From Alicyclobacillus fructus (lineage in GTDB: Bacteria > Bacillota > Bacilli > Alicyclobacillales > Alicyclobacillaceae), in the NCBI RefSeq assembly GCF_017329605.1, contig NZ_JAFMTY010000002.1, positions 1 through 64,000 of the forward strand: DNA of 64,000 bases. Reading direction: 5' to 3'. This document shows, in pieces, positions 10,207-20,126 of this stretch; position 1 is the first letter of the stretch; each line of letters starts with the position of its first letter. The translations under genes and the position numbers were made by a program. A model generated the notes under the pieces. The model was not told the origin of the DNA and ran no database searches. It saw only the letters and a program-made list of their open reading frames with translations.

Positions 10207-11181
10207 GTGTCTGGGTCCGGGTGTCCGGTTCAAGAGCCTGGAACTAGAAAAGGGTTTACTATTTCAGTGGTCGTGCCCACCTACAGAAGGCTGGAATATC
10301 TAAAATGTTGCCTGTCCGCACTCGATCAGCAGACTCTTCCCCCTTATGAAGTGATAGTGGTGTTTAGACGGAATGATCACGGGACGGCCGAGTGGTTACA
10401 GCAGTGGGTCTCACAGCCGTCCAATTACGCGAAACGACTTGTGCAGGTGAGTTCCGACGGTGTGGTCCACGCGATGCAGGCTGGCACCGAGTCAGCTCGC
10501 GGAGCCATAGTCGCATTTACTGACGATGATGCAGCTCCGTTGCCAGACTGGCTGGAGAGGATGGTAACTTACTATAGCGATACGAGCATCGGTGGCGTAG
10601 GGGGCAGGGACCTGATCGCCGGCAACACGGATCCCCCGGTTTCGTCGAAGAGAGTAGGGAGGTTGTCCTGGTTCGGAAGAGTATCGGGTAACCATCACCG
10701 CGGTCAGGGTTCTCCAGTCTATACGCACGTGCTAAAGGGCGTGAACATGTCCTTTAGGAAGGAGTTAATTCGCTTGCCGACGTTCCTGCGCGGTGACGGC
10801 GCTCAGGTGCATTTTGAGGTGTATGTATGTCTTAGGATCGTACGGCATGGCTATCGACTTGTGTATGATCCAGACCTCCGAGTAGAGCACTATCTTGGTC
10901 CGCGGCACGACAAGGACCAAAGGAACAAGTTTGTCGCGGAGGCAGTGCTAGACGCGGCTTACAACCAAAATGCTAGTTTGTTTGCTACGCTCAGTTTTTC
11001 CAGGTCGGTGGTGCGCGCAGTTTACAGCATCCTGGTAGGATACCGGGCGGCGCCCGGGTTCGTGAGGTGGCTGATCGGGGTCGCCCGGCGGGAGACGACC
11101 GTTGTGAAGGCCTTGTGGCCCGCCTTGCGGGGGAACATGATGGCCGTAGCGAAATGGATGAAACGCGAGCTCACGTGTTAA
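10207..11181 (+). CDS. GT2-family glycosyltransferase
   Basis: A 324-residue GT-A enzyme of family GT2. The motif FTISVVVPTYRRLEYLKCCLSAL opens the nucleotide-binding domain. AFTDDDAAPLPDWL supplies the acidic metal-binding triplet, and LKGVNMSFRKEL is the acceptor-side motif seen in many rhamnosyl- and galactofuranosyl-type transferases. The GTG start at 10207 follows a strong TAGGAGGG site. The C-terminal part (after about residue 250) is basic and moderately hydrophobic, consistent with peripheral membrane association. Composition is AT-richer than the flanking genome. Sugar specificity is not predictable. Confidence 0.87.
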   Translation: MSGSGCPVQEPGTRKGFTISVVVPTYRRLEYLKCCLSALDQQTLPPYEVIVVFRRNDHGTAEWLQQWVSQPSNYAKRLVQVSSDGVVHAMQAGTESARGAIVAFTDDDAAPLPDWLERMVTYYSDTSIGGVGGRDLIAGNTDPPVSSKRVGRLSWFGRVSGNHHRGQGSPVYTHVLKGVNMSFRKELIRLPTFLRGDGAQVHFEVYVCLRIVRHGYRLVYDPDLRVEHYLGPRHDKDQRNKFVAEAVLDAAYNQNASLFATLSFSRSVVRAVYSILVGYRAAPGFVRWLIGVARRETTVVKALWPALRGNMMAVAKWMKRELTC

Positions 11182-11244
11182 CTAGCTACCAACTTGCAAC
11201 CTTCTGCTAACCTTAGTACGTGTCTACTGGAGGATTGACTAAGC

Positions 11245-12714
11245 TTGGGTTTTAGTAGTGCGCGACTCGTGATGTCGTCGTTCACGGGAATACATAATCT
11301 AGGCCTTGCGACGTCTGCCGTTGCCATCGGAATTTTGGCAGGTGCCGTTTGCTCAGGTGTTGGTTCGTACCCGGAGACAGTGGCCTCAATCGCGATATGC
11401 GTGGGAGCAGCGATACTGGCCCTGGCCGACTCAGCCCTGCTGATTCCCTATGTGACGTTGACTTGGGTGGGCTGTCCAGAACTTCGACGTGCTATCGATT
11501 GGTACACAGGTCAGTATCATAACGTTTCACCCCTAAGTGTAGTTCCGCAGTTGTGCCTTGTAATGACAATGGTGCCTGCACTGCTGAGGAGAAGCACGGG
11601 CGTGCCGTCTCATCCTTTCCGGAAGCCTATCGCAATTGTACTAATCTCCATCGCTTATGCCCTGATAATTGGCACGTTGAGAAATCACCTATCCGCCGGA
11701 TATGAGCTTCTCAACGTGGCTGGACCGCTGGCGTTGTTCCCATACGCTCGCAATCGCGCAAGAAGGTATGGTGCGCTATGGATTGACTCCCTTGCTTGGA
11801 TTGCTTTTGGGGTAGCCGTGTATGGTTGCTACCAATATATGGTCGCGCCTCCCTGGGATACATTTTGGATGGTGCACAGCGGAATGGATTCCATTGGTTA
11901 TCCGTCACCTGGAAAGATCCGCGTTTTTTCGACTATCAACTCACCAGAGCCATGCGCCATGTTTCTCACGTTGTCATTGCTCGCGATGCTCTATCATTCA
12001 AGGGCAAATGGCCCTATGAGAATCGCCGGGGCTATTACCGTTGCGGCTTGTTTGGCTCTGACGCTCGACCGCACAGCATGGCTCACCCTTGTTATAGCAC
12101 TGCTTCTAGTAGGTTGTTTCACGTCGGGCTCGCGTCGAGCGCGGGTATACGTGACGGCAGCAGTCATCGTTGTCTTAGCTTTCTACCTTGCGCCATATAT
12201 GCCGGGTATACGGGAGATTGTAGGGCGCATCGACACGTTCTCCTCAATACAATCTGATATATCTTATCAGGCGCGGTTACAGTTCTACCGCTCTGAGATC
12301 CTAACGATTATCAGACAACCCGCGGGGCTAGGATTAGGCGCCGCGGGAGTGGCGACCAAGTTGTCGTCCGGCAGTTCTGGAGCGCTACTGAATTTTGATA
12401 GCGGTATATTAGATATCCTACTCGAATTCGGTATAATTTTAGGCCCTGCATTCTTAGTCGGCCAATTGAAGTTGCTGCGTGACCTTCACCGACGAGCTAA
12501 ACAAGAGTGCACCCAGAAAAGCTTCGTTCCGATTGCACTGGCTGCCATGTTGAGCATAGACGCAAGCCTTCTCTCGGCCAACAATTTGGAGGGGATTGTA
12601 GGGTACTGCGCATGGTTGCTGGTTGCTGTGGCGGCCGACGAAGTGGAAAGTCGTTCTTCCGTGAGCTGTGTGAACACGTTTGCGGTCAAGCATCGGAAAC
12701 ACGGGCTGATATAG
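11245..12714 (+). CDS. O-antigen-ligase/Wzy-like polysaccharide polymerase
   Basis: This 489-residue protein is almost entirely hydrophobic, with about ten to twelve predicted transmembrane helices and one larger external loop (around residues 330-370, near IREIVGRIDTFSSIQSDISYQARLQFYR). That is the architecture of Wzy polymerases and the Wzy_C/O-antigen ligase family. Its position between glycosyltransferases and the flippase gene supports polymerisation of flipped repeat units on the outer membrane face. The TTG start at 11245 is preceded by CTGGAGGA. Wzy proteins diverge strongly, so assignment rests on topology and context. A role as ligase rather than polymerase cannot be excluded. Confidence 0.75.
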   Translation: MGFSSARLVMSSFTGIHNLGLATSAVAIGILAGAVCSGVGSYPETVASIAICVGAAILALADSALLIPYVTLTWVGCPELRRAIDWYTGQYHNVSPLSVVPQLCLVMTMVPALLRRSTGVPSHPFRKPIAIVLISIAYALIIGTLRNHLSAGYELLNVAGPLALFPYARNRARRYGALWIDSLAWIAFGVAVYGCYQYMVAPPWDTFWMVHSGMDSIGYPSPGKIRVFSTINSPEPCAMFLTLSLLAMLYHSRANGPMRIAGAITVAACLALTLDRTAWLTLVIALLLVGCFTSGSRRARVYVTAAVIVVLAFYLAPYMPGIREIVGRIDTFSSIQSDISYQARLQFYRSEILTIIRQPAGLGLGAAGVATKLSSGSSGALLNFDSGILDILLEFGIILGPAFLVGQLKLLRDLHRRAKQECTQKSFVPIALAAMLSIDASLLSANNLEGIVGYCAWLLVAVAADEVESRSSVSCVNTFAVKHRKHGLI

Positions 12715-12748
12715 GAATAGGTACGATAGCTGGCGAGGGGGTGAACGT

Positions 12749-14083
12749 GTGTCCTCAGGCATTCGACGATCAATTGGCACAATGATTTCGTTGGGACTAC
12801 AGCTCCCCCTGAACGTCGTTACGGGAATTCTAACGGCAAGAATGTATGGTCCTTACGGGAGAGGGGTACTAGCAGCGCTCGGAGTTTGGACGTCGAGCAT
12901 TTCATGGCTCTTGGACTTAAGCATATATCAGACCGCATGCTACATGCTCAGCAAGAACCGTGGGGATCGCTACACCGAGAATTCCTTGTTGCTATGGGCA
13001 TTTGCCAGTACCATTGCCATATGGCTTACTGCGCAACTCTTAGTCTACCCATTTTTAAGGTGGCATTATCCCGAACTGACCCACTCCGTACTTCGCACTT
13101 ATCTTATGCAGGCAGGATTTACCCCCATGCTGGACCTGGCGTTTGCGGTCAGTGCCTCGAGAGGTAGTTTCAGATTGTACAATCTGTATCGAGTTGGAAT
13201 ACCCTTCTTGTTAGTGGTGTCTTTGGCGCTTTTGTGTGTATTGCACGTCCGAACGCTAGGGCCCAATCTCTACGGAAACGCGGCAGCATCCTTTGTGTTT
13301 TGGGTGTGCGCGCTGATTTATTTGTTGAAGCAGCGAGTGTTCGGATTTAGCTTCACATGGACAAGGCTTGCAGAGTCTCTATCCTACGGGCTAAGGATCC
13401 ATGGCGCTAGTATCGCCGGCGTTGCGAGTTCTAATGTGGCGACCATGCTTTTGTCGGTCTTAATTCCTACCGAACAACTAGGATACATATCTGTGGCGCA
13501 GAGTGTATCGTCACCCGTCACGGTTGTATCCGCAGCCTTGAGCGTGACCACGTTGCCGATGCTTGCAATCGATGATCATTCGGCGAGCGATGATCGTGCG
13601 CATCGCGTAGTGAGGATGTCCCGGCAGGCCCTTACATTGGCCTTAATTTTGGGTGTTGCAGTCAGTATAGTCGCGTGGGGAGCGGTACCTCTTATGTATG
13701 GGAGTCGCTTTTCAAGGGCGGTTGTGCCTGCGGAAATGCTAATCGTTGGAGCAATTCTGGATGCGGAGTCGTCAGTGCTTCGAGGTGCGTACGGTGCAGC
13801 CGGAAGACCTCTGATGGTGACATGGAGCGAATCTGCGGCCGCGGTGACCGTCCTAATGTGTATATGGGTGGTGGGGGGCCGCTTCGGACTGTCGGGCGTA
13901 GCAGCGTGTTATCTGGCTTCTAGTCTCTCGCGGCTCTCAGCTCTTCTATTTAATTTGCGCGACCTGGGGGTGCCATCAGCCCTTGAACTGATTCCACGTG
14001 GTCAGGATTTCAAGAGAGCAACCGCCTTGCTGTTTAGAACGGCTTTCAAGATGATTCCGCGCAAAGTCGCGTCACACGAATAG
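12749..14083 (+). CDS. Wzx-like polysaccharide flippase (MOP superfamily)
   Basis: The 444-residue polytopic protein has about 12-14 hydrophobic segments and begins RRSIGTMISLGLQLPLNVVTGILTAR, followed by YGPYGRGVLAALG, the recognisable N-terminal pattern of oligosaccharide flippases. It should move undecaprenyl-linked repeat units across the membrane before polymerisation by the adjacent Wzy-like protein. The GTG start at 12749 has GCGAGGGGG upstream. The gene is AT-richer than the genome average, like its neighbour. After its stop the polysaccharide operon is interrupted by transposase debris. Confidence 0.83.
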   Translation: MSSGIRRSIGTMISLGLQLPLNVVTGILTARMYGPYGRGVLAALGVWTSSISWLLDLSIYQTACYMLSKNRGDRYTENSLLLWAFASTIAIWLTAQLLVYPFLRWHYPELTHSVLRTYLMQAGFTPMLDLAFAVSASRGSFRLYNLYRVGIPFLLVVSLALLCVLHVRTLGPNLYGNAAASFVFWVCALIYLLKQRVFGFSFTWTRLAESLSYGLRIHGASIAGVASSNVATMLLSVLIPTEQLGYISVAQSVSSPVTVVSAALSVTTLPMLAIDDHSASDDRAHRVVRMSRQALTLALILGVAVSIVAWGAVPLMYGSRFSRAVVPAEMLIVGAILDAESSVLRGAYGAAGRPLMVTWSESAAAVTVLMCIWVVGGRFGLSGVAACYLASSLSRLSALLFNLRDLGVPSALELIPRGQDFKRATALLFRTAFKMIPRKVASHE

Positions 14084-14405
14084 TTGTGTGAGGTTTTGCG
14101 GAATCGCGAGCCCTTGTGTAGCAAGGGTTTTTCGAGCACAAAGAAAGAGCTCACCCCAACTTGGCAAATAGTCAACCAATCCATCGCCAGGAGGTGAGGT
14201 CCAACCTGTATGTTCAACAAACATAGTCGTTTTCCTTTGACGAGTGGATGGAAATTGACCTTGCAGAGCGGCGTAAACGTTGTTTCTCTGCGATTCGATC
14301 TGAGTCCATATGCCGCGAAGCTAAGAAATTCGACACCCCAAGGGGCAAAATCGATCTCTTGAGAAGCAATTTTTGCGCGCGTTTCTCGTGGCACCCCTTG
14401 AGGGC

Positions 14406-15220
14406 ATGTCGACCTTCACGCATTTTCACCGACGCCTGGAGAGCGATTTGCGCTTCCGCGATCAGTCCGGCTTCTCCCTTCACGAATCGGTTCCGTCCGT
14501 CTCGACGCTAAGTCGCGTCTTCTAAGCCATCGTCGACAACGGCGTTGCGGCGCTGTTTAGGAAACTTGTATGCCAATGTCGTGTTGAAGCGCTCGTCAAG
14601 GGCGAGCACGTCGCTATCGACAGCACGGCGGTCCATGCGTATGGGCGCAAATGCCCACGCTCAGGGGTCCGGCCCACAGACCGGGCCAACTGGGGCGCGA
14701 AGTTCGACGCCTTCGGCAATAAAGTTGTGTGGTTCGGCTACAAGGTGTATTTGGCCGTGGATGCCAAGAGCGAGCCTTCCCTGGCGCTGCGGAGAGCGTC
14801 TACGACGGACAGATGGCCATTCCGCTTATGGAGGAGTTGCATCATCGCGATTGGCGGATTTCCTTCGTGCTGATGAACGCCGGGTGTGACCAGAAGAAAA
14901 CTACGAGGCTGCGCGTGGTGGATGCTCAGGCGTTCATTCCGATGGACCGTCGAAACGAAAGGGAGCCGTCCTAAGGTATGGATTTTGACGGCACGCCTTC
15001 GAATGAACGCTACCGAAGGGGTGTGATGTATCTAGAAAGCAGAAAAGTATTTTTATGGAGTGTGCGATCTTTCACGAGAAGTGTGCGCCGTTTTCGCTGG
15101 CGATGGAATCAGTCGTTCTGCTGCAAAAGACTCACGTGCGTAGAAGCGCATTCCGGGCTCAATGAGGCACGTAATTTCACGACGGCAGGTGGACCGTTTC
15201 GGCTGAGGTGCTCGCAGTGA
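14406..15220 (+). pseudogene. Decayed DDE transposase gene (IS remnant)
   Basis: Reading from the ATG at 14406 gives THFHRRLESDLRFRDQSGF, then an in-frame stop (TAA about 14523) inside STLSRVF-AIVDNGVAALF, followed by VAIDSTAVHAYGRK and ANWGAKFDAFGNKVVWFGYKVYLAVDAKSE. These are hallmarks of an IS4/IS1182-like DDE transposase. The frame then shifts near 14790 to VYDGQMAIPLMEELHHRDWRISFVLMNAGCDQ, where the usual MDAGYD carries Asn in place of the second catalytic Asp, and shifts again further on. The NEARNFTTAGG-type tail near 15165 marks the end. Several stops and frameshifts make it non-functional. Terminal inverted repeats were not identified. It separates the flippase gene from two GT2 genes. 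Confidence 0.8.
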
Positions 15221-15393
15221 ACCAATAAGGTTGAAGGAGTGAATGGTTCGTGGTCGCAGGTCCGATTGAGGAATGTAATGGAAACGTTCCGAGAAGACGT
15301 CTGGGGCCTAGATGACGTGAATAGTGTCACAACATGTACACAATCGAATGACGTATTTGCAAGACGTATGAATCTTGGAGGCTACCACTCGGA

Positions 15394-16233
15394 ATGAAAC
15401 AAGAGGTAGACGTGCTGGTTGGCGCAGTGGTTATTACGCGTAACGAGCCTGATAGGCTCGAGCCTTTGGTTAGAGAGATCCACGTGAGTGCGATAAGTCG
15501 CTGTGTCGTCGTATCCGATGACTCCGATGAACCGTATGCGAGCATCACGAAACGGATTGCCGAAGACTCAGGCGCAGAGTACGTCTGTGGTCCTAAGAAG
15601 GGGCCTGTCGCAAACCGCCTAAATGGGTTGAATGTGCTTGCCTCGAGAAAAGACATCACTCATGTTCTGTTTATCGACGGAGATATCCAAGTTGATGCAA
15701 CGTCATTGCAGTCGCTGCATCAGGCAAGCCAGCGGGAGCCAGGTGCGATCATCTGCGTTGGGGTGAGAGAAGGTCCAGGGGGACGAACCATCTGGCCAAC
15801 GGAGGTAAATTGGAAGGGGGTGCGATGTAGACCAGCGCCCCAACGTGGAGGAACGGGACTTAGCGACCAATTGATGCTGTGGCCTCTACACGCAGCTCTC
15901 GCAGTGGAATGGGATACAACGTATAACTACGGATACTCCGAGGCTTGGTTGGGAGTTCAGGCGAGAAGTAAAGGCTACACAATAGTGATTATTCCTGGGC
16001 TGAATGTCGTACATACAGCTCCGAATCGAGACTGCTCTAGGGATACTGAGGAGCAACGGATATTCTATAATTTCCTCATCAAGCGCGAGACACATGGACG
16101 CGTGTATGCATGGATGGTGTTCGTCACGGACATGGTGTTGAGCTGCGGAAAGCGAGCGCTTCTCTTCAGGAGAAGCAATCTGTACGCCTACTTACGTGCT
16201 GCACAACGTCTCATCAGTCTGGGTAAGTCGTAG
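15394..16233 (+). CDS. GT2-family glycosyltransferase
   Basis: A 279-residue GT-A protein. VGAVVITRNEPDRLEPLVREI opens the Rossmann-like half, and VLFIDGDIQVDATSLQ provides the DxD-type metal site. The Shine-Dalgarno GGAGG lies 15 bp before ATG 15394. It follows the transposase remnant and shares the low GC of the neighbouring genes. The C-terminal 60 residues are hydrophobic and basic (FVTDMVLSCGKRALLFRRSN), suggesting membrane contact. It probably belongs to the same exopolysaccharide system, perhaps as a branch or side-chain transferase, but may have arrived independently. Donor unknown. Confidence 0.78.
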   Translation: MKQEVDVLVGAVVITRNEPDRLEPLVREIHVSAISRCVVVSDDSDEPYASITKRIAEDSGAEYVCGPKKGPVANRLNGLNVLASRKDITHVLFIDGDIQVDATSLQSLHQASQREPGAIICVGVREGPGGRTIWPTEVNWKGVRCRPAPQRGGTGLSDQLMLWPLHAALAVEWDTTYNYGYSEAWLGVQARSKGYTIVIIPGLNVVHTAPNRDCSRDTEEQRIFYNFLIKRETHGRVYAWMVFVTDMVLSCGKRALLFRRSNLYAYLRAAQRLISLGKS

Positions 16234-16497
16234 GCCTATCACTGTTGGACTGCAACTGTGCGGTCCTAGAAACCTACAAAGACGGCAGATGCCACGGTTT
16301 CGTTGATGCGATATGTTACACGGCCAAATTGGGCCTCTGTAACATGAGAACTCATTTCCTACTTTATGTATTCTGACACTAAGTCCCTCTTGGTCGATCG
16401 CCGACGGTGATATTCTGGATGAAGTTCCGTAATGCTTCGTTAATCTGTATTCGATAGCGCCCACGCGCGGAGTCGACGGAGCCCAAACAAGTGGAAG
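16234..16497. other. Intergenic stretch without recognised feature
   Basis: About 260 bp of AT-rich sequence between two GT2 genes. I see no open frame that looks coding, no clear terminator and no repeat shared with other parts of the window. Confidence 0.6.
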
Positions 16498-17490
16498 GTG
16501 AACGATTTGCTCACTAGGCCGCATATTAGTGTAGTAATTCCGACATGCAACCGTCCTCGCCTTCTAAAGGGGTGCCTACAATCTGTGTTGGCGCAGACGT
16601 TACCGCCGAGTGAGGTGGTAATAAGTGAGGATGGAAGCAACGAAGAGACTAGCGCAACTGTGGAGTGGTTCCGCAACAAGCTTGGACGCGACAAAGTGAT
16701 CTATGTCAGGAATAATCCGCCTCGCCTTCAGCTTGAGAACAGACGACAGGCTTTCAAAATGGCATCGGGCGAGTTTGTGGCGATGCTTGACGACGATGAC
16801 GAGTGGGAGCCTGAGTTTCTCGAACAGACGTATCAAGCCTTGGTCCGCCACCCTGAGTGCGCATTTTGTTCCACCGACCATTGGATCATGGACTCGGAGA
16901 GTTGCATTCTGCCACTGGAATCAGAAAAGGCGGCGCACGCATTTGGCAGGTTGTCCATGACATCTGGAGTCTACACAGATGTACTGGACAGGGTGCTTGA
17001 CCTTCAGCCGTTCTCGCTGCACACCACCTTGTTTCGCAGGACAGTGTTGGAGTCGGTCGGCTTCATACCCCCATACGGTGGTACCGTGCCAGACTTTGGG
17101 CTCTTCCTAGCCATTGGCGCAAAACGGGCAAATGCGTACTACGTCGCAAGACGTCTAGGGCGTTATCGAATTCATCAAGGGCAGCAGACGGCGAAGAGAC
17201 TTGAAAATGCCAAGAGCAAGGTGGATTGTATAAAGGGATTTGTTCATGAATACGGACACTGTCTAAGTAAGCGCCAGTACCTAAAAGTCCGGAGGATGTA
17301 CCGTCTTTCTGTCGTCGAACTGGCTGTCGCCTATGGACATATGGGGGACCGGGCGTCCGCTTTCAAGACGCTTGCTAGGTGTTTCGAGCTTGGGCCGGGG
17401 ATACTACCCATTTCGCGTCTATTTGTTCTAGCCTTGTTAGCAATGGGCGTTACCAAAGACAGCATTCGCAGTCTTGTAGCAAGGGATTAG
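16498..17490 (+). CDS. GT2-family glycosyltransferase
   Basis: The 330-residue protein carries the GT2 opening ISVVIPTCNRPRLLKGCLQSV and the metal-binding MLDDDDEWEPEFLEQ at about residues 95-110. The helical C-terminal 90 residues include KRQYLKVRRMYRLS and a tetratricopeptide-like AYGHMGDRASAFKTLARC. The start is uncertain: GTG 16498 has its GGAAGG too close, and TTG 16507 would have better spacing. It is the last gene of the polysaccharide locus before a 430-bp AT-rich gap. The tail resembles those of family-2 transferases with a short TPR-like region. Substrate unknown. Confidence 0.8.
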   Translation: MNDLLTRPHISVVIPTCNRPRLLKGCLQSVLAQTLPPSEVVISEDGSNEETSATVEWFRNKLGRDKVIYVRNNPPRLQLENRRQAFKMASGEFVAMLDDDDEWEPEFLEQTYQALVRHPECAFCSTDHWIMDSESCILPLESEKAAHAFGRLSMTSGVYTDVLDRVLDLQPFSLHTTLFRRTVLESVGFIPPYGGTVPDFGLFLAIGAKRANAYYVARRLGRYRIHQGQQTAKRLENAKSKVDCIKGFVHEYGHCLSKRQYLKVRRMYRLSVVELAVAYGHMGDRASAFKTLARCFELGPGILPISRLFVLALLAMGVTKDSIRSLVARD

Positions 17491-17892
17491 GGGTAGAACC
17501 AAATTATCTTACTTGAAACAATCCGTGTAATGAGTGGTCTGTGTTCTTTTGCATGTAATATATTTATTTACCAAAAATTATAAAAACTCTGCGTTGCGTA
17601 GACCTGTGGTAGAACAGTAAATCATGAACCGTGCAGACAGAGGATCGCGTGATCTGATGAGAAAGGCGCTCGAAGGTTGCATATGTAGACCTCGTATAAT
17701 ACAGCCCCAATACTCTCCACGGTTCCACTAATTGCTCACGTTGGACCTTGGTCGACGTGTGGGTTGTTTCCGGGCGAATTCGGTTGCCGTAGCGCGACGG
17801 AGCGCGGATTATCTGGAGTCAAGCATCACGATTTTAACTCCAGCGGATATCCGTGTGAAGGGCGGGCGCATTTTGGAGACCGCCCTTGATTA
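17491..17892. other. AT-rich intergenic boundary region
   Basis: About 400 bp mark the change from the AT-rich polysaccharide genes to the GC-rich fatty-acid-type cluster. The first half contains long A/T runs around 17555-17590. A TATAAT at 17695-17700 has no acceptable -35 and no gene behind it. Open frames here have no coding look. It is probably the scar of the island boundary. Confidence 0.5.
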
Positions 17893-17893
17893 C

Positions 17894-17916
17894 GCGGGCC
17901 CGGCAACCGAGCCCGC
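17894..17916 (-). terminator. Hairpin downstream of the DAHP synthase operon
   Basis: GCGGGCTCGG and CCGGGCCCGC (minus strand) can pair over 10 bp with one G-U pair around a TTG loop, just after the aroF stop. No T-run follows, so it is a plausible but weak terminator or an mRNA 3' stabiliser. Confidence 0.5.
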
Positions 17917-17922
17917 CTCACT

Positions 17923-18954
17923 TCACACCCCCACCATCTCCCGCGCGCTCGCGCCCTCGATCGATCCCGCCAGCGCCTGCGCCACGCGGTTCACCTCTTG
18001 GACCATGCGGCCGAATTCTTCGTAGTCGATGGTCTGGGCCGCGTCGGACATCGCCTTATCCGGCACCGGGTGAATCTCGACGATGACGCCGTCCGCTCCG
18101 GCCGCCACGCCGGCGCGGGCCATGGGCCGCACAAACGCGCGCTTACCGACGCCGTGGGATGGATCGACGAGCACCGGCAGGTGCGAGAGCGACTTGACCA
18201 CCGGGATGGCGTTCAAATCGAGCGTGTTGCGCGTCGCCGTCTCATACGTGCGGATACCGCGCTCGCACAGGATCACGTTTGGATTGCCCTGCGCGAGGAT
18301 GTACTCGGCCGCCATCAGCCACTCCTCAATGGTCGCTGATAGGCCGCGCTTGAGCAGCACCGGCTTGTTGACTCGCCCGACCTCGCGCAGGAGGGGATAG
18401 TTCTGCATGTTGCGCGCGCCAATCTGCAGGATGTCCACGTATTCGGCGACGAGTCCCACCATGCCGGGCTCCATGACCTCCGACACAATCGGCAGGCCTG
18501 TCACCTCGCGCGCGACGGCCATCATCTTCAGGCCCTCCTCGCCGTGGCCCTGGAACGAGTACGGGCTGGATCGCGGCTTGAAGGCGCCGCCGCGCAGCAC
18601 GTGCCCACCGAGGCGCTTCACGGCCTTCGCGATATCGACGATGTTCTCGAGCGACTCGACGGAGCACGGCCCGGCCATGATGGTGACGCCGCCCGCGCCA
18701 ATCCGGTGGCCGCGGACTTCGACGACGGTGTCCTCCGGCTTGTACTCGCGGCTTGCGAGGGCGTACGGCCGGGATATCTCGCGCACCTCAGTCACGCCAA
18801 AGACTCGCGCCACGCGCTCGGCGAGTCCGGCGTCCTTCGCCGCGAGCACGGTCACGCCCGCGCCCGCGGGGTAGAGCGAGCCCACCCACTCTTCAAGGCC
18901 CGCCTTGATGAGCTCCTCTTTCAAATCCACCTTCCCGTGGTGAATCACCATCAT
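17923..18954 (-). CDS. aroF: 3-deoxy-7-phosphoheptulonate (DAHP) synthase, AroF/KDPH-type
   Basis: The enzyme condenses phosphoenolpyruvate with erythrose-4-phosphate, the entry step of the shikimate pathway. The 343-residue protein has an N-terminal ferredoxin-like regulatory domain (about 1-75) and a TIM-barrel with [44 protein letters not shown] and [11 protein letters not shown], the layout of Thermotoga DAHP synthase. ATG 18954 overlaps the stop of the upstream acyl-CoA dehydrogenase gene (ATGA), with GAAGGGAG before it. Coupling to dehydrogenase and CoA ligase genes rather than to other aro genes is unusual and suggests a dedicated supply of shikimate for an acyl-CoA pathway. Confidence 0.93.
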   Translation of the reverse strand: MMVIHHGKVDLKEELIKAGLEEWVGSLYPAGAGVTVLAAKDAGLAERVARVFGVTEVREISRPYALASREYKPEDTVVEVRGHRIGAGGVTIMAGPCSVESLENIVDIAKAVKRLGGHVLRGGAFKPRSSPYSFQGHGEEGLKMMAVAREVTGLPIVSEVMEPGMVGLVAEYVDILQIGARNMQNYPLLREVGRVNKPVLLKRGLSATIEEWLMAAEYILAQGNPNVILCERGIRTYETATRNTLDLNAIPVVKSLSHLPVLVDPSHGVGKRAFVRPMARAGVAAGADGVIVEIHPVPDKAMSDAAQTIDYEEFGRMVQEVNRVAQALAGSIEGASAREMVGV

Positions 18955-20111
18955 CTCCGTTCGCTCCCTTCGCAAGCCGCTTTGGCCTTTTCGATCACGT
19001 CGCGCGCAATCACCATCTTCTGAATCTCGGACGTCCCTTCTTCAAACCGCTGCATCCTTGCGTCCCGGTAGATCCGCTCCATCTCGCTCGACTTGAAGTA
19101 ACCCGGCCCGCCGTGGATCTGCAGCGCCTTGTCCGTCACGCGCTGCAGCATCTCCGTCGCGAACATCTTCGCCATCGCCGCTTCCACGGTGATGGGATGG
19201 CCTTCGTCGAACCGCCGCGCCGCGTGGAGGACGAGCTGGCGCGCCGCCTCGATGTCCGTCGCCATCTCCGCGAGCCACATCTGGATGATCTGGCGCTTGG
19301 CGAGCGGCTGGCCGAAGGTGACGCGCCGCAGGGCGTGCTGGGCCGCGAGCTCAAGCGCTCGCTCCGCCGCGCCGACGCAGGTCATGCCAATGGCGGTGCG
19401 GGACGGATCGAGAAACCCGCGGAACGCCACCTCCAGGCCGTCGCCCTCTTCGCCGAGGCGGTTGGCGACGGGTACGCGGCAGTCGCGCAGGCGAAGGTGC
19501 CCGTGCGCCGTGCCCGCGATGCCCATGGCCGGCGCCATGAGCTCAATCGTGAGGCCCGGCGCGTCGCGTGGGACGAGGAGCGCGAGCGTCCCTTCGCCGC
19601 CCGACGTCCCCTCGAGCCGGCAGAAGAGCAAAAAGTAGTCCGCCACGTCGCTGAAGATGATCATCCATTTCTCGCCGTTCAGGACGTACTCGTCGCCCTC
19701 GCGCTGGGCCGTCGTCTTGAGGTCCGCGCCGGATCCCGAGTTCGGCTCTGTGAGCGTGAACGTCACGCGGATGTCGCCCGCGATAAACGGCTTCACGAAC
19801 CGCTCCACCTGCTCAGGACTTGCCTTCTGCGCGAGCGAGCGCCACAGGCTGTTCGCCACGTGGACGATCACGCGGATCGATCCGTGTGTCTTGGCGAAGA
19901 GCTCGAGGAGCTCGAGGTACTCCGCAAACGGAAGCCCGTGCCCGCCGAGATGGCGCGGGGCCGCGAGGCGCAGATAGCCCCGATCGCGAAGCTCGCGCCA
20001 CAGGGCGTCCGGCACCGTCCCCGTCGCCTCAATATGCTCAGACCACGCCCTGGCCGGGCCCGCGACGTAAGCGTCGACGTCCTTCTTCCACTCGTCCAGC
20101 GTCCGCATCAT
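18951..20111 (-). CDS. Acyl-CoA dehydrogenase family protein
   Basis: A 386-residue flavoprotein with the three-part acyl-CoA dehydrogenase layout: an N-terminal helical domain, a beta domain with [18 protein letters not shown] (FAD and substrate contact), and a C-terminal helical domain ending in the active-site segment [15 protein letters not shown], where the Glu of EEGT is the expected catalytic base. It introduces or removes an alpha-beta double bond in an acyl-CoA. It lies 15 bp behind the CoA ligase gene and overlaps aroF, so the three are one operon. The context favours a ring-substituted (cyclohexenyl) acyl-CoA rather than ordinary beta-oxidation, which is inference. Confidence 0.92.
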   Translation of the reverse strand: MMRTLDEWKKDVDAYVAGPARAWSEHIEATGTVPDALWRELRDRGYLRLAAPRHLGGHGLPFAEYLELLELFAKTHGSIRVIVHVANSLWRSLAQKASPEQVERFVKPFIAGDIRVTFTLTEPNSGSGADLKTTAQREGDEYVLNGEKWMIIFSDVADYFLLFCRLEGTSGGEGTLALLVPRDAPGLTIELMAPAMGIAGTAHGHLRLRDCRVPVANRLGEEGDGLEVAFRGFLDPSRTAIGMTCVGAAERALELAAQHALRRVTFGQPLAKRQIIQMWLAEMATDIEAARQLVLHAARRFDEGHPITVEAAMAKMFATEMLQRVTDKALQIHGGPGYFKSSEMERIYRDARMQRFEEGTSEIQKMVIARDVIEKAKAACEGSERR

Positions 20112-20126
20112 GGCTACAGTCCTCCG

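Noticed and set aside
17677-17700. Promoter with TTGCAT and TATAAT
   Set aside because: The spacer is only 12 bp and no gene follows on that strand.
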